64,000 nucleotides of DNA from positions 1-64,000 of IMG/VR virus record IMGVR_UViG_3300017987_000009, one strand, 5' to 3'. How positions within the stretch are numbered: position 1 is the stretch's first letter; each line of letters starts with the position of its first letter. This stretch comes from a virus. The position numbers were made by a program, and so were the translations under genes. The notes under the pieces were generated by a model. It searched no databases. It saw only the letters and a program-made list of their open reading frames with translations, and was not told the DNA's origin. This document shows, piece after piece, positions 40,222 to 49,500 of this stretch.

Positions 40222-40653
40222 ATGAAAGAGAAACTATTGTTTGCTGTGCACCTGGGCTTGGTGGGCGACCGCCCTGCCGGGATAATCATGCAGAACCATT
40301 GCCTGCCGATCGCGTTTTCGCACGCGTCGTGGGAAGGAGATGACGGCCGGGTGCACGCCGAGGCGGGTTTCGCCGCGTGTTGGGAAGCCACGGCCGACGT
40401 GGAGGAGTTCTTCGCGTACCTGGGCCTGTCGAGCATCGAGAACGGGCTGCTACGCCCGGGCTCCAAGGATGTGAGGCCGAACGGGATGCACGTCTACGAG
40501 GTGGAGTACGATGAGGAGGGCGTATCCGACGATGAGGACGACGAGGAGTTCTGGTGGGTTCACCTCTCAGGCGGTACCCTTCGTAGACCGACGGCGGAAG
40601 AACTGGAGCCGCTCACGCGCGGACAGGCCCCGTGGGGAGGGATGGTGCTGTGA
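40222..40653 (+). CDS. Hypothetical 143-residue acidic protein
   Basis: ATG 40222 has AAGGAGG upstream. α/β mixture with EATADVEEFFAYLGLSSIEN and a strongly acidic segment (EYDEEGVSDDEDDEEF). It might mimic nucleic acid or bind a basic partner, but there is no family signal. It overlaps the next small gene by 4 nt. Confidence 0.5.
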   Translation: MKEKLLFAVHLGLVGDRPAGIIMQNHCLPIAFSHASWEGDDGRVHAEAGFAACWEATADVEEFFAYLGLSSIENGLLRPGSKDVRPNGMHVYEVEYDEEGVSDDEDDEEFWWVHLSGGTLRRPTAEELEPLTRGQAPWGGMVL

Positions 40654-40799
40654 AACCAAGTGTTAGCGTATTGTTGGAGCCGGTCATGGGTACGACGAGC
40701 GCGATGAATGAGTTGCGGAGTTTGCTGGAGGATTACGGTTACCTCGCCTCCGAACTCGCCGCCCCCGGTGAGGCGGTCGGCACCGAGGAGAAGAGGTGA
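40650..40799 (+). CDS. 49-residue protein coupled to the helicase loader
   Basis: GTG 40650 starts in a GTGA overlap and the stop overlaps GTG 40796 of the loader gene. The product (TSAMNELRSLLEDYGYLASE) is helical. Coupling at both ends supports translation. Function is unknown. Confidence 0.4.
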   Translation: MKPSVSVLLEPVMGTTSAMNELRSLLEDYGYLASELAAPGEAVGTEEKR

Positions 40800-41467
40800 G
40801 GACCCACGACGAGGTCGAGGACTTCAAGGTCCGGACGAAGAAGGATGGCGACACCTTCACCCGGGCGAAGCACGTCTCGCTGTACCGCGCCTGCGTGCCG
40901 CGCGACTTCTGGGACGTGCGGCCCGACGACGTCGCCCACAACGTCGAGGCGTTCCGGTCGTACGTCGTGCCGTACTGCACGCGGCTGGACCGCGCGCGGG
41001 CCAGCGGCTACGGCCTGTTCTTCGAGGGCGACAACGGGGTCGGCAAGACGATGTTCCTGTCGTACGTCCTGGGCTACGCGGTCGAGCGCGGGTACCTCGC
41101 GTACTACACGACGGTCCTCGACCTGGACTTCGACCTTAAGCGCGGGTTCGGCGACCGCGAGATCATGGGCCGGATGGACCAGCTGCTCGACTCCGACTTC
41201 CTCGCGCTGGACGAGCTGAGCAAGGAGCAGTTCAGGTCGGGCGACTCGTGGATCCGGACGCAGGTCGAGCGCGTGCTGAAGCGGAGGCACGACAACAACA
41301 TGCCGACGCTGGTGGCGTCGAACGCCAGCGCGAAGAAGGTCGGGCAGGCCTACGGCGCGACCGTCGCGTCGGTCCTGGCCGGGAAGTACCAGCACGTCGT
41401 GTTCGACGCCGGCGACTACCGGGACCGGCTGAGGTCGCGGATGCGGGAGGACATGGGCTATGAGTGA
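40796..41467 (+). CDS. DnaC-like helicase loader, AAA+ ATPase
   Basis: This 223-residue protein starts at GTG 40796. Walker A is GDNGVGKT at ~78-85, Walker B FLALDEL, and a sensor-like TLVASNASAK. It has the overall pattern of DnaC/IstB loaders that open the DnaB ring on single-stranded DNA. The N-terminal ~70 residues would bind helicase. The DnaB gene lies 0.2 kb downstream, separated only by a 59-residue gene. Confidence 0.8.
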   Translation: MRTHDEVEDFKVRTKKDGDTFTRAKHVSLYRACVPRDFWDVRPDDVAHNVEAFRSYVVPYCTRLDRARASGYGLFFEGDNGVGKTMFLSYVLGYAVERGYLAYYTTVLDLDFDLKRGFGDREIMGRMDQLLDSDFLALDELSKEQFRSGDSWIRTQVERVLKRRHDNNMPTLVASNASAKKVGQAYGATVASVLAGKYQHVVFDAGDYRDRLRSRMREDMGYE

Positions 41468-41639
41468 GGGGCGGCGCAGGTTCGCGGTCGACTACTACGC
41501 CGGCGCGTACAGCGGGACGCGCGTCGTGCTGGCGCGCGACGCTGCGGAGGCGGTCGAGATCGTCCGCGCGTGGGTACGCCGGCAGATGTCGTCGCCGATG
41601 TACGCGGACGGCTACGAGGCGCGGGAGTGCGATGGCTGA
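41460..41639 (+). CDS. 59-residue protein between loader and helicase
   Basis: ATG 41460 overlaps the loader end by 8 nt, and the stop overlaps the helicase start by 8 nt. The product (RFAVDYYAGAYSGTRVVLAR, then DAAEAVEIVRAWVRRQM) looks like a small β-β-α module typical of phage. Coupling suggests co-expression with loader and helicase. Function is unknown. Confidence 0.5.
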   Translation: MSEGRRRFAVDYYAGAYSGTRVVLARDAAEAVEIVRAWVRRQMSSPMYADGYEARECDG

Positions 41640-42990
41640 CTACGACCGCGACTTCGAGCTCGAGGTCCTGGCGCAGTGCCTCAAGGACCCGAAGTACCTG
41701 CGCGAGGCGTCGCGGGTGCTGGACCGCCGGCACTTCGTCGTGCCGGAGCACGCGTGGGTGTGGCGGCTGATCAAGGAGACCTGGGCGGCCGCGAGCGAGG
41801 TGCCGAAGCCCGCGCTGTTCAAGGCGCGCGCCGACGCGGACTTCCGAGACACCGACGAGCGGCGCGGGTACTTCGACGTGGTGGTCGCGATGTTCCGCCA
41901 CGACACGCCGGCGCCGCGCACCGCGCTGGAGGAGCTGCGGCGGTTCGTCCGCACCGCCGACCTGCAGATCGCCATCGAGGAGTCGGTCAAGCTGCAGGAG
42001 CGCGGCGAGTGGGACGAGGCGTGGGACCCGATACGGAGCCTGGTCCGGACGGACGTGCGCCGCACGGGCTACCGCGTGTCGCGCTGGATCGAGGAGTTCG
42101 ACGAGCGGCAGCGGCAGCGGCGCCACCGGCGCGAGCACCCGGAGATGTACCGCTCCATCCCGACCGGGTTCCGCGCGCTGGACCGCGTCATCACCGGCGC
42201 GCAGGAGGGCGAGCTGTGCGGCGTGATGGCCACGACCAACCGCGGCAAGTCCGCGATGGCGGTCAACCTCGGGTTCAACGCGATCTCCCGCGGGTACAAC
42301 GTCGTGCACTTCTCGACGGAGATGGGGCACCTGAAGGTGGCGCAGCGGTACGACAGCCGGTTCACGCAGTACGAGTACCGCAAGTTCAAGCGGTTCGACT
42401 TCACCGACGAGGACCTGGCCAAGATCGACGAGATGGTCGCGCGCAGCACGCGGAAGTACCGCGGCCGGCTGCGGATCATCTCGACGCCGCTGCGCTCCTG
42501 CGACATCGACCTGATACGCGGGGTGGTCGAGGACATGCGCGTCGAGATGCCGAGCGTCGACATGGTCGTCGTCGACAGCGGCGACCACCTGCAGGCGCGC
42601 GGCCGGTTCGAGAAGAAGTACGAGGCGGAGGGCTCGAACTTCTGGGACCTGAAGGACTTGGCGGAGGACCTGGAGATCCCGGTCTGGGTGACGCTGCAGG
42701 CGAAGCAGGAGTTCGAGACCAAGCTCGCGACGACGCGCGCGTCCGGCGGCGCGTACGCCAAGTCGCAGATCGTGGACTTGCTCATCTCTATCAACGAGCC
42801 CGGCGAGCGGTCGCGTGTCGCCGCCGTGACGTCGGACAGCGCGGACGTGCCGGCGCCCACGCACCGCGCGGACCTCGAGCTGTTCGTCGCGAAGTACCGG
42901 GACGACGAGAGCAAGTTCTTCATCCCGATCGAGACCGACCTCAAGCGGATGCTGATCAAGGAGTTCGACGCGATGGGTGGCGCGGAGTGA
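41632..42990 (+). CDS. dnaB: Replicative DNA helicase (DnaB-like)
   Basis: ATG 41632 gives 452 residues. An N-terminal helical domain (ELEVLAQCLKDPKYLREASR) is followed by a RecA-fold motor. Walker A is ATTNRGKS (~199-206), unusual in lacking the first Gly of GxxxxGK[ST]. Walker B is DMVVVDSGDHL, with SRFTQYEYRK and later motifs. The C-terminus contains a Lys/Gln-rich VWVTLQAKQEFE motif as in DnaB-family motif H4. It forms the hexamer unwinding DNA at the fork, working with the loader and primase encoded alongside. Confidence 0.85.
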   Translation: MADYDRDFELEVLAQCLKDPKYLREASRVLDRRHFVVPEHAWVWRLIKETWAAASEVPKPALFKARADADFRDTDERRGYFDVVVAMFRHDTPAPRTALEELRRFVRTADLQIAIEESVKLQERGEWDEAWDPIRSLVRTDVRRTGYRVSRWIEEFDERQRQRRHRREHPEMYRSIPTGFRALDRVITGAQEGELCGVMATTNRGKSAMAVNLGFNAISRGYNVVHFSTEMGHLKVAQRYDSRFTQYEYRKFKRFDFTDEDLAKIDEMVARSTRKYRGRLRIISTPLRSCDIDLIRGVVEDMRVEMPSVDMVVVDSGDHLQARGRFEKKYEAEGSNFWDLKDLAEDLEIPVWVTLQAKQEFETKLATTRASGGAYAKSQIVDLLISINEPGERSRVAAVTSDSADVPAPTHRADLELFVAKYRDDESKFFIPIETDLKRMLIKEFDAMGGAE

Positions 42991-43226
42991 CGGGCAGGGT
43001 GTTCGACTTCGGCCGGCTGTCGTCGGTCGCCGAGATACAGGGCAGCGCGCGCGACTACCTGAGGCTGTGCCGAGCGGCGCCGACCAGGATGGCGAAGTCG
43101 CTGATCGGGTCGATCGCCCTGGTGCCGAACCCTCGCCTGCCGCCGGGGACCGTCGTGATGCGCGACGCGCAGGTCCGGCTCGTCGAGATCGTCAACCTCG
43201 ACGACGAGGGCGTGGATGCCGATTGA
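42987..43226 (+). CDS. Hypothetical 79-residue protein
   Basis: GTG 42987 lies in a GTGA overlap with the helicase gene, and the gene overlaps the primase by 11 nt. Helical start, then β-rich end (GTVVMRDAQVRLVEIVNLDD). Unknown function. Location suggests a role with helicase or primase. Confidence 0.5.
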   Translation: MTGRVFDFGRLSSVAEIQGSARDYLRLCRAAPTRMAKSLIGSIALVPNPRLPPGTVVMRDAQVRLVEIVNLDDEGVDAD

Positions 43227-44337
43227 CCCCTCGTCGTGGGTGGAGGAGAACCTCGACGGCGCGCGCAGGCGCGGCGGCTCGTACGAGGCGACGTGCCCGT
43301 TCTGCGGGAAGGCCGGCCACCTGTACGTCAACGGCGAGGAGGGCTACTTCACCTGCTTCAAGTGCGGCGAGAGCGGGCGCGACCTGGTCAAGCTGATCGC
43401 GGAGGTCGAGGGGATCACCGCGAGGGAGGCGCGGCGACGGATGTTCCGCGACGCCGTCAAGTTCAAGCGGCGCCCCGAGTCGGCGGCCGAGGTGGGCGGG
43501 CGGCTGGCCGCGTTGCGCGGCCGCGAGCCCGAGGGGAGCGTCGACATCCCGCCGCCGGCGACGCTCAACCTCGTGTGGGACGGGGCGCGCTGGCGGATGC
43601 CGCGCTACCTGTCGGACCGCGGCGTGTCGCGCAGGCTGGCGCGCCGGCTCGGCCTCGGCTGGTGCGGAGCCGGCCTGTGCGCGGAGGCGCCGTCCGCGTG
43701 CGAGTTCCCGGAGGGGACGCGAGACTGCGTTGAGCAGGACCGCTGCCGGTACGCGCACCGGATCGTGCTGCCGTTCTCTTGCCCTAACGGGCGCAGCTTC
43801 ACGACCAGGTCGACGGCACCCGACGTCGAGCCTAAGTACCTCAACCCGCCCGGGCCGAAGGGGCGGCTGCTCTACGGCTGGCCGCTCGTCGAGCCCGGCG
43901 CGGACGTCGTGCTGGTCGAGGGGCCGTTCGACACGATCCGCCTCGCGTCGCACGGGCTGGCGTCGCTCGCGGTGATGGGCCTGTCGCTGAGCGGCGCGCA
44001 GCGGTCCTTGTTGGCACAGCTGCGTCCGTCGTCAGTGACGCTGATGCTTGACGCGGGTGTCGAGACAGAGGCGCAGGGGATGGCGGCCGCGCTCGTCGGT
44101 GTCGCCGGCGAGGTGCTCGTCGCGCGGCTGCCGGACGGCGTCGACCCCGGCGAAAGCACGCGGGAACAGGCGTGGTCCGCGTTCCGCGGCGCCGAGCGGT
44201 ACAGGGCGTCGCTGGCGGGGCGCGCCGCCTCGATCGGCAGGAAGCTTCGGGCTGTCGCTTCGGAGTTTACTCGCCGACGCGGCGGTGGTAGATTAGACGA
44301 TCCGGGCTACGGTCCGGGGACAAGGAGGCAGGCGTGA
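43216..44337 (+). CDS. DNA primase (DnaG-type)
   Basis: This 373-residue protein has a zinc finger CPFCGKAGHLYVNGEEGYF then TCFKCGESG at ~27-54, followed by a helical region (AREARRRMFRDA) and a Toprim domain from ~225. The Toprim Glu is VLVEGPFDT (Glu235), then LMLDAG near 279. The DxD motif is partly changed, with Gly in place of the second Asp. It makes RNA primers at the fork. Ends in a GTGA overlap with the next gene, and a promoter lies inside its last 70 bases. Confidence 0.8.
   Translation: MPIDPSSWVEENLDGARRRGGSYEATCPFCGKAGHLYVNGEEGYFTCFKCGESGRDLVKLIAEVEGITAREARRRMFRDAVKFKRRPESAAEVGGRLAALRGREPEGSVDIPPPATLNLVWDGARWRMPRYLSDRGVSRRLARRLGLGWCGAGLCAEAPSACEFPEGTRDCVEQDRCRYAHRIVLPFSCPNGRSFTTRSTAPDVEPKYLNPPGPKGRLLYGWPLVEPGADVVLVEGPFDTIRLASHGLASLAVMGLSLSGAQRSLLAQLRPSSVTLMLDAGVETEAQGMAAALVGVAGEVLVARLPDGVDPGESTREQAWSAFRGAERYRASLAGRAASIGRKLRAVASEFTRRRGGGRLDDPGYGPGTRRQA
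44266..44294 (+). promoter_or_regulatory. Sigma70-like promoter inside the primase gene end
   Basis: TTTACT (44266-44271), 17-bp spacer, TAGATT (44289-44294). The -35 hexamer is the same as that of P1 at 37124. It would start transcription near 44301 for the gene at 44334 and the polymerase block behind it. Confidence 0.55.
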
Positions 44338-45068
44338 AGGTTCCGAGCTGCGCCGGGACGTACGAGCCCGGCAACGTGGACTGCGACGGCGGCGGGCGCA
44401 AGAGGGAGAAGCCGTGCGCCTGGCGCGACGGCTGCCGGGACTTCAAGGACTGGTGCGCGGACCAGGACGTCGACCGCGAGGAGGCGGTCGCGGGGTGCGA
44501 GTCGATCGAGGCGCTCGAGGCGCGGATGCGCGGCGTCGACCTCGACGAGGAGACGGGGCAGGCGAAGGGCACGCTCGCTCAGGTGTTCGCGCGCGAGGAG
44601 GCGCGCGCCGTCGAGATCCCCGTCGAGTGCTGGCAGCTGCACCTGCACTGGGAGAACCTACTCCGCGACCGGTTCGGAGACGCTCGCGTGTACTCGCACC
44701 TCCACCGGCAGGGGATCCCCAAGGTCGTCGTGACGCCGGGCTCGTTCTACCCGGTCGACCGCGCCGCCCGCTCGCGGTACGTGGTCTGGTATTGCAAGGC
44801 CGAGCGCGGGCTCGACGTCGGGCTGGCGGTCGTGCACCTGGTCGCCACGTTCCGCGACGTCGCGATCCAGCTGCCGTTCGACGAGGAGCTGCTGCGCAAG
44901 AGGCTCAGCGCCGCGACGCTGTCGAAGCTCCGGCCGGAGGGGAAGCCGGACGGGCAGTTCAAGACGATCTGCCGGAGGCTCGGCCACGAGGGCGTCGGGC
45001 TGGCGGTCGGCGTCGTCCAGAAGCTAGTCGAGCGCGGCGACTACGAGCTGCCGAAGTACGAGGGGTAG
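44334..45068 (+). CDS. Hypothetical protein with cysteine-rich start
   Basis: This 244-residue protein starts at GTG 44334 with AAGGAGG upstream. The N-terminus has five cysteines in ~35 residues (CAGTYEPGNVDC, CAWRDGCRDFKDWC), likely a metal site. The main part is α/β (YVVWYCKAERGLDVGLAVVH, LPFDEELLRKRLSAATLSKL). No known family. As first gene after the promoter it may be regulatory or a polymerase accessory. Confidence 0.5.
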   Translation: MKVPSCAGTYEPGNVDCDGGGRKREKPCAWRDGCRDFKDWCADQDVDREEAVAGCESIEALEARMRGVDLDEETGQAKGTLAQVFAREEARAVEIPVECWQLHLHWENLLRDRFGDARVYSHLHRQGIPKVVVTPGSFYPVDRAARSRYVVWYCKAERGLDVGLAVVHLVATFRDVAIQLPFDEELLRKRLSAATLSKLRPEGKPDGQFKTICRRLGHEGVGLAVGVVQKLVERGDYELPKYEG

Positions 45069-45070
45069 GA

Positions 45071-45775
45071 ATGAAGCCAGTGGATCAAGACAGGTTCGGC
45101 GACGGCCACGGCAACTGTTTCGCGGCGTGCGTCGCGTCGGTGCTCGAGTTGCCGATCGATGAGGTGCCGAACTTCTGCGAGGGGTGGAACGAGGAGTGGT
45201 TCGACGAGTTCCTCGGCTGGCTAGCCGAGCGCGGCCTGTCGGCGGTCGAGCTGTGGGTGACGTCGGAGTGGAGGCCGAACCCGGGGCAGGTCTGCATCCT
45301 GTCTGGCAAGTCGCCGCGCGGCGACTTCGACCACGCCGTCGTCGGCGAGTGGACCGGCGAGGAGTTCCGCGTCACGCACGACCCGCACCCGTCGCGCGAC
45401 GGTCTCAAGGGGGCGTTCCTGCAGGCCGCGTACTTCATACCGCTGGACCCCCGGCCGTTCTTCGCGAGCAGCTGGAGGCCCACTGGCTGCGGCCGATCGC
45501 AGGTTGCCGTTGTTTCTTGTGCGCGAGATACGAGGCGAGCGATGAAGCAAGGTGACTGGACAACGATCTACCCGACCAGCAGGCAGGACCCGAAGAACCA
45601 CCTCGCCACGATCGTCACCATGCTGGAACAAAGCACGGTCGTCTACAGCGTGACGACGCGGTGCGGGAGACAGTTCTACTACCCTGGCAAGCTGAAGAAG
45701 GACGGCCGGGGACGGCGTCTGTTCGCCGACTGCAAGGTCTGCCGCATGGCCGCTGAGAGCGACGGGAGGCGCTAG
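45071..45775 (+). CDS. Papain-like/C39-like cysteine peptidase-type protein with extra C-terminal part
   Basis: ATG 45071 gives 234 residues. Residues ~10-140 resemble small phage C39-like peptidase folds: GHGNCFAACVASVLELPIDE (candidate Cys), FDHAVVGEW (His) and VTHDPHPS (Asp). Such proteins often lack a known substrate. Residues ~158-234, starting at an internal Met (ATG 45542; MKQGDWTTIYPTSRQ), are a separate small domain with CGRQFYYPGKL and CKVCRM. In the neighbouring frame the first domain can be read to a stop at 45555 that overlaps this ATG, so an ancestral pair of genes may have been fused by a frameshift. Confidence 0.55.
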   Translation: MKPVDQDRFGDGHGNCFAACVASVLELPIDEVPNFCEGWNEEWFDEFLGWLAERGLSAVELWVTSEWRPNPGQVCILSGKSPRGDFDHAVVGEWTGEEFRVTHDPHPSRDGLKGAFLQAAYFIPLDPRPFFASSWRPTGCGRSQVAVVSCARDTRRAMKQGDWTTIYPTSRQDPKNHLATIVTMLEQSTVVYSVTTRCGRQFYYPGKLKKDGRGRRLFADCKVCRMAAESDGRR

Positions 45776-46545
45776 TGATGTTCTCTCGTAAAACGTCCGG
45801 GGTGTATCGAATCCTTTGCACGATAACCGGTAAAGAGTACGTCGGCAGTTCCGAAAGCGTCGGTAGGCGGTGGAGCCAGCATCGGACAGACTTGCGCGGC
45901 GGATACCACGCGAATCCGCACTTACAACGAGCATGGGACAAGTATGGGGAGCGAGGTTTTAGGTTGGAGGTTTTGGAGAAGTGCGCGCCAGCGGATCTTC
46001 AGAACCGCGAGCAGGCGTGGATTGACGAGCGTAGTCCGGAGTTGAACATCTCGCCCAACGCCGGACCGCCGTTACGCGGGCGGAAGATGTCGAAGGCGCA
46101 GCGCGAGAAGCTGCGGCCGTACTGGGACTCGCAGAAAGGGAAGCCGGTAAATCCGCCAGGCGAGCCGTTGTCTCCGCAGCACCGGGCGAGCATAAGCGAA
46201 TCGATGAAGGGTAACACCTATCGGCGCGGGAAGGAGTCGAGCGCAGAGGCGAAAGTTAAGTTGAGTGCGTCGCTGAAGAAACATAATCAGGAAGTTCCTC
46301 GGAGCGAGGAGTGGAGAGGCCGTCTTAGTCGATCGCTGAATGGACACATTGTGTCGGAAGAAACGAAGCGTAAGTTGTCGCTGACGCAGAAAGCGCACCA
46401 GGCGAAGCACGGCAACCCGATGGAAGGCAAGGCGCGACCTGATCTTGCAGAGCGTAATCGTCAACGAGTGTGGGATAAGGAGGCTAGAGAGGCGGCGAGG
46501 AGGCGAACTGCGGCAAGAGAACGAATCGACGGGAGGTTAGCGTGA
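45775..46545 (+). CDS. GIY-YIG homing endonuclease with NUMOD3 repeats
   Basis: This 256-residue frame starts at GTG 45775 or ATG 45778. The GIY-YIG domain occupies residues ~8-90: SGVYRILCTITGKEYVGSSE, then RWSQHRTDLRGG and a helical NREQAWIDE with the catalytic Glu. NUMOD3-type DNA-binding repeats follow (KMSKAQREKLRPYW, SPQHRASISESMKG, and others). It is free-standing, not within an intron, between the peptidase-like gene and the polymerase gene. GC falls to 28 of 60 at 45781-45840, showing foreign origin. Confidence 0.9.
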   Translation: MMFSRKTSGVYRILCTITGKEYVGSSESVGRRWSQHRTDLRGGYHANPHLQRAWDKYGERGFRLEVLEKCAPADLQNREQAWIDERSPELNISPNAGPPLRGRKMSKAQREKLRPYWDSQKGKPVNPPGEPLSPQHRASISESMKGNTYRRGKESSAEAKVKLSASLKKHNQEVPRSEEWRGRLSRSLNGHIVSEETKRKLSLTQKAHQAKHGNPMEGKARPDLAERNRQRVWDKEAREAARRRTAARERIDGRLA

Positions 46546-49500
46546 CCACGAAGCGATCGCCCGAAGGTTTTGTGCACCTCCATACGCATTCGGATTACAG
46601 CACTTTGGACGGCTGCGCGAAGGTGGACGACTACGTCAAGGCGGCGGCGGAGCGCGGCAACCCGGCGGTGGCGCTGACCGACCACGGCACGATGCGCGGC
46701 GCGTTCGCCCTGACCGAGTCGTGCAAGAAGCGCGGCGTCAAGCCGGTCTACGGGGTCGAGCTCTACGTCTGCGACGACATGGCGCGTAGGGGCCTTACTG
46801 ACGCGGAGAAGAACGCGGTCGCCGGCGGCGAGCAGAACAAGGCGCGGCGTCGCGAGCTGATCAAGGCGGAGGAGGAGCGGGCCGGCGTGCGTCGCACCGC
46901 GCACCTGACCGCGTGGGCGCTGACCAACGAGGGGCTGCGCAACCTGTACCGGCTGACGAGCAAGGCGTGGGACGGCGGCTACTACTACCGGCCGCGCGTC
47001 GACGTCGACGCGATCTGCGCGCACGCCGACGGCGTCGCGGTCGGCACGGGCTGCGTCGGCTCGGCGATCTACGGGGCCGTGTTCGAGAAGAGGCCGCGCA
47101 AGGCCGACGCGATCTTCGGCAAGCTTGACGACGCTTTCGGCGACAGGCTGTACCTCGAGGTGATGCCGCACAGCCTCCGCGACTACCGCCAGCACAAGGC
47201 GAACCGGCACGCGCTGTTCCTCCGGCAGTTCGCGAAGCACCGGCTGCTCGCCACCCAGGACGCGCACTACATTGCGCAGAAGGACGCGCGCCACCACGAC
47301 GTCCTGCTGGCGATCGGCACGCACGACGTGCTCGGCGACCCGGAGCGGTTCCGGTTCGACGGCTCGCAGTTCTGGTTCAAGACGCGCGAGGAGATGGCGC
47401 AGTCGTTCGCGCGCGACCACCCGTACATCGAGCCCTCGGAGCTGGAGGAGGCGCTCGAGTCGACGGTCGAGCTGGCCGGGCGGTGCGACGCGCTGATCGG
47501 GATCAACCCGCTGAAGTGCCTGCTCCCGCCGGTCGAGCTGCCCGACGGGTTCGCCGACGAGTACAAGTACCTCGAGCACCTGGTCGTGCTCGGGAAGTCG
47601 GAGCGCGGCATGTCGGAGCGGGTGAAGCGGCTGGCTGAGAGGGAGGGCGTGTCGTACCGGCACGCGCACCGCCGGTACGTGGAGCGCGCCGGCCACGAGC
47701 TGAACGTCCTGCGCAAGTCCGGCTTCGTCGCGTACTTCCTGATCCTGCGCGACCTCTACCAGTGGGTGCGCAAGGAGGGGATCGCGCGCGGGCCGGGGCG
47801 CGGTAGCGCGGCCGGCTCGCTCGTCGCCTTCCTGCTCGGCATAACCGACGTCGACCCGATCGAGCACCGCCTGCTGTTCGAGCGGTTCATCGCGCCGGGC
47901 CGGATCAACATGCCCGACATCGACTGCGACTTCGCGGACGACCGGCGCGCCGAGATCGTCGAGTACCTCCGCGAGAAGTACGGCGAGGACAAGGTCGCCG
48001 GCATCTCGACGATGGGCGAGATGAAGGGGAGGCAGGCGCTGAGAGACGTGGCGCGCGTGTACGAGATCCCGTTCCAGCGGGCGGCGGTCGCGGCCGGCGC
48101 GATACCCGATGAGCCCGGTGGCGATAGCGCGATCGAGGAGGCGGTGCAGCGGTCCGAGCACTTCCGCAAGTTCCGCGAGGAGTACCCGACCGTGGTGCGC
48201 CACGCGGCCGCGCTAGAGGGGATAACCAAGACGATCGCGCAGCACGCCGCCGGCGTCGTCACCTCGCCGGTCCCGCTCGTCGACGTGGTGCCGGTGGAGG
48301 TGCGCCGCCCGCCCGGCGGCGAGGTCCGCGTCACGGCGTTCGACATGAGGGGCGTCGAGGGGATCGGCCTGCTGAAGATCGACGTGCTCGGGCTCAAGAC
48401 GGTCACGCTCCTCGAGGACGCGCGGCGGATGGTCGAGTCGCGGACCGGCCGCGAGTGGGACCTGCTCGACCTGCCGCTCGACGACCGCGAGACCCTCGAC
48501 GCCTTCACCGCGCGGGACTTCGTCGGCGTGTTCCAGTTCGACACGCCCTCGTCCCACTCCGTCTGCGACGGAATGAAGTTCGAGGTGTTCGACGACATCG
48601 CGGCGGTGAACGCCATCAACCGGCCGGGGGCGCTCGCCTTCGCGGACGAGTTCAAGAAGCGGCGGAAGGACGCGGCCCTGGCCAGGCGCGACGTGTTCCA
48701 CCCGAAGGTCAGCGAGATCACGAGGGACAGCCTCGGCCTGATGATCTACCAGGAGCACGTCATCCGGGTCCTGACCGACGTGGCCGGGTACTCGCCGGCC
48801 GACGCGGACAAGCTGCGCAAGAAGATCGGCAAGAGCGAGGGCGAGGCCGCGCTCGAGGTCGAGCGCGGGGTGTTCACGCAGGGGTGCCGCGAGACGACGA
48901 AGGACATGGACCGCGACACGGCGGAGCGGCTGTTCGACGCGATCGTCAAGTTCGGGCGGTACGGCTTCAACCGCGCGCACGCCGTCTGCTACTCGATGCT
49001 CGCGTACTGGACGATGTACCTGAAGCGGCACCACCCAATCGAGTTCTACTGCGCGCTGATGCGGAGGGAGAGCGACGCGCAGAAGATCCAGCGGTACGCG
49101 AAGGACGCGAAGGGGCACGGCGTTGACACGCTCCTGCCGGACGTCAACGTGTCCGGCGCGGGGTTCTCGGTCGACTACGGGGCGAGCGCCGTGCGCGGGT
49201 CGCTGATAGAGATCAAGGGCCTGGGCGAGGCGGCGGTCGGCGCGATCGTGGAGGAGCGCGAGAGGGGCGGGCCGTTCAAGGACGCGGTCGACTTCGTCGC
49301 GCGGTGCCGCAGCAAGAAGGTCACCAAGCGGACCGTCGACGCGCTCGCCAGGTCGGGCGCGCTCGACTCGCTCGTGCCGAACCCGCGGTGGTTCGCGCAG
49401 CGGCTCGGCGAGCAGTGGAAGCACTTCGAGCGCGGCCGGTCCGAGCAGGTCCGCATGGCGATGGAGCGGTCGGCGAGCGCGCACCAGTGGACGGAGAAGC

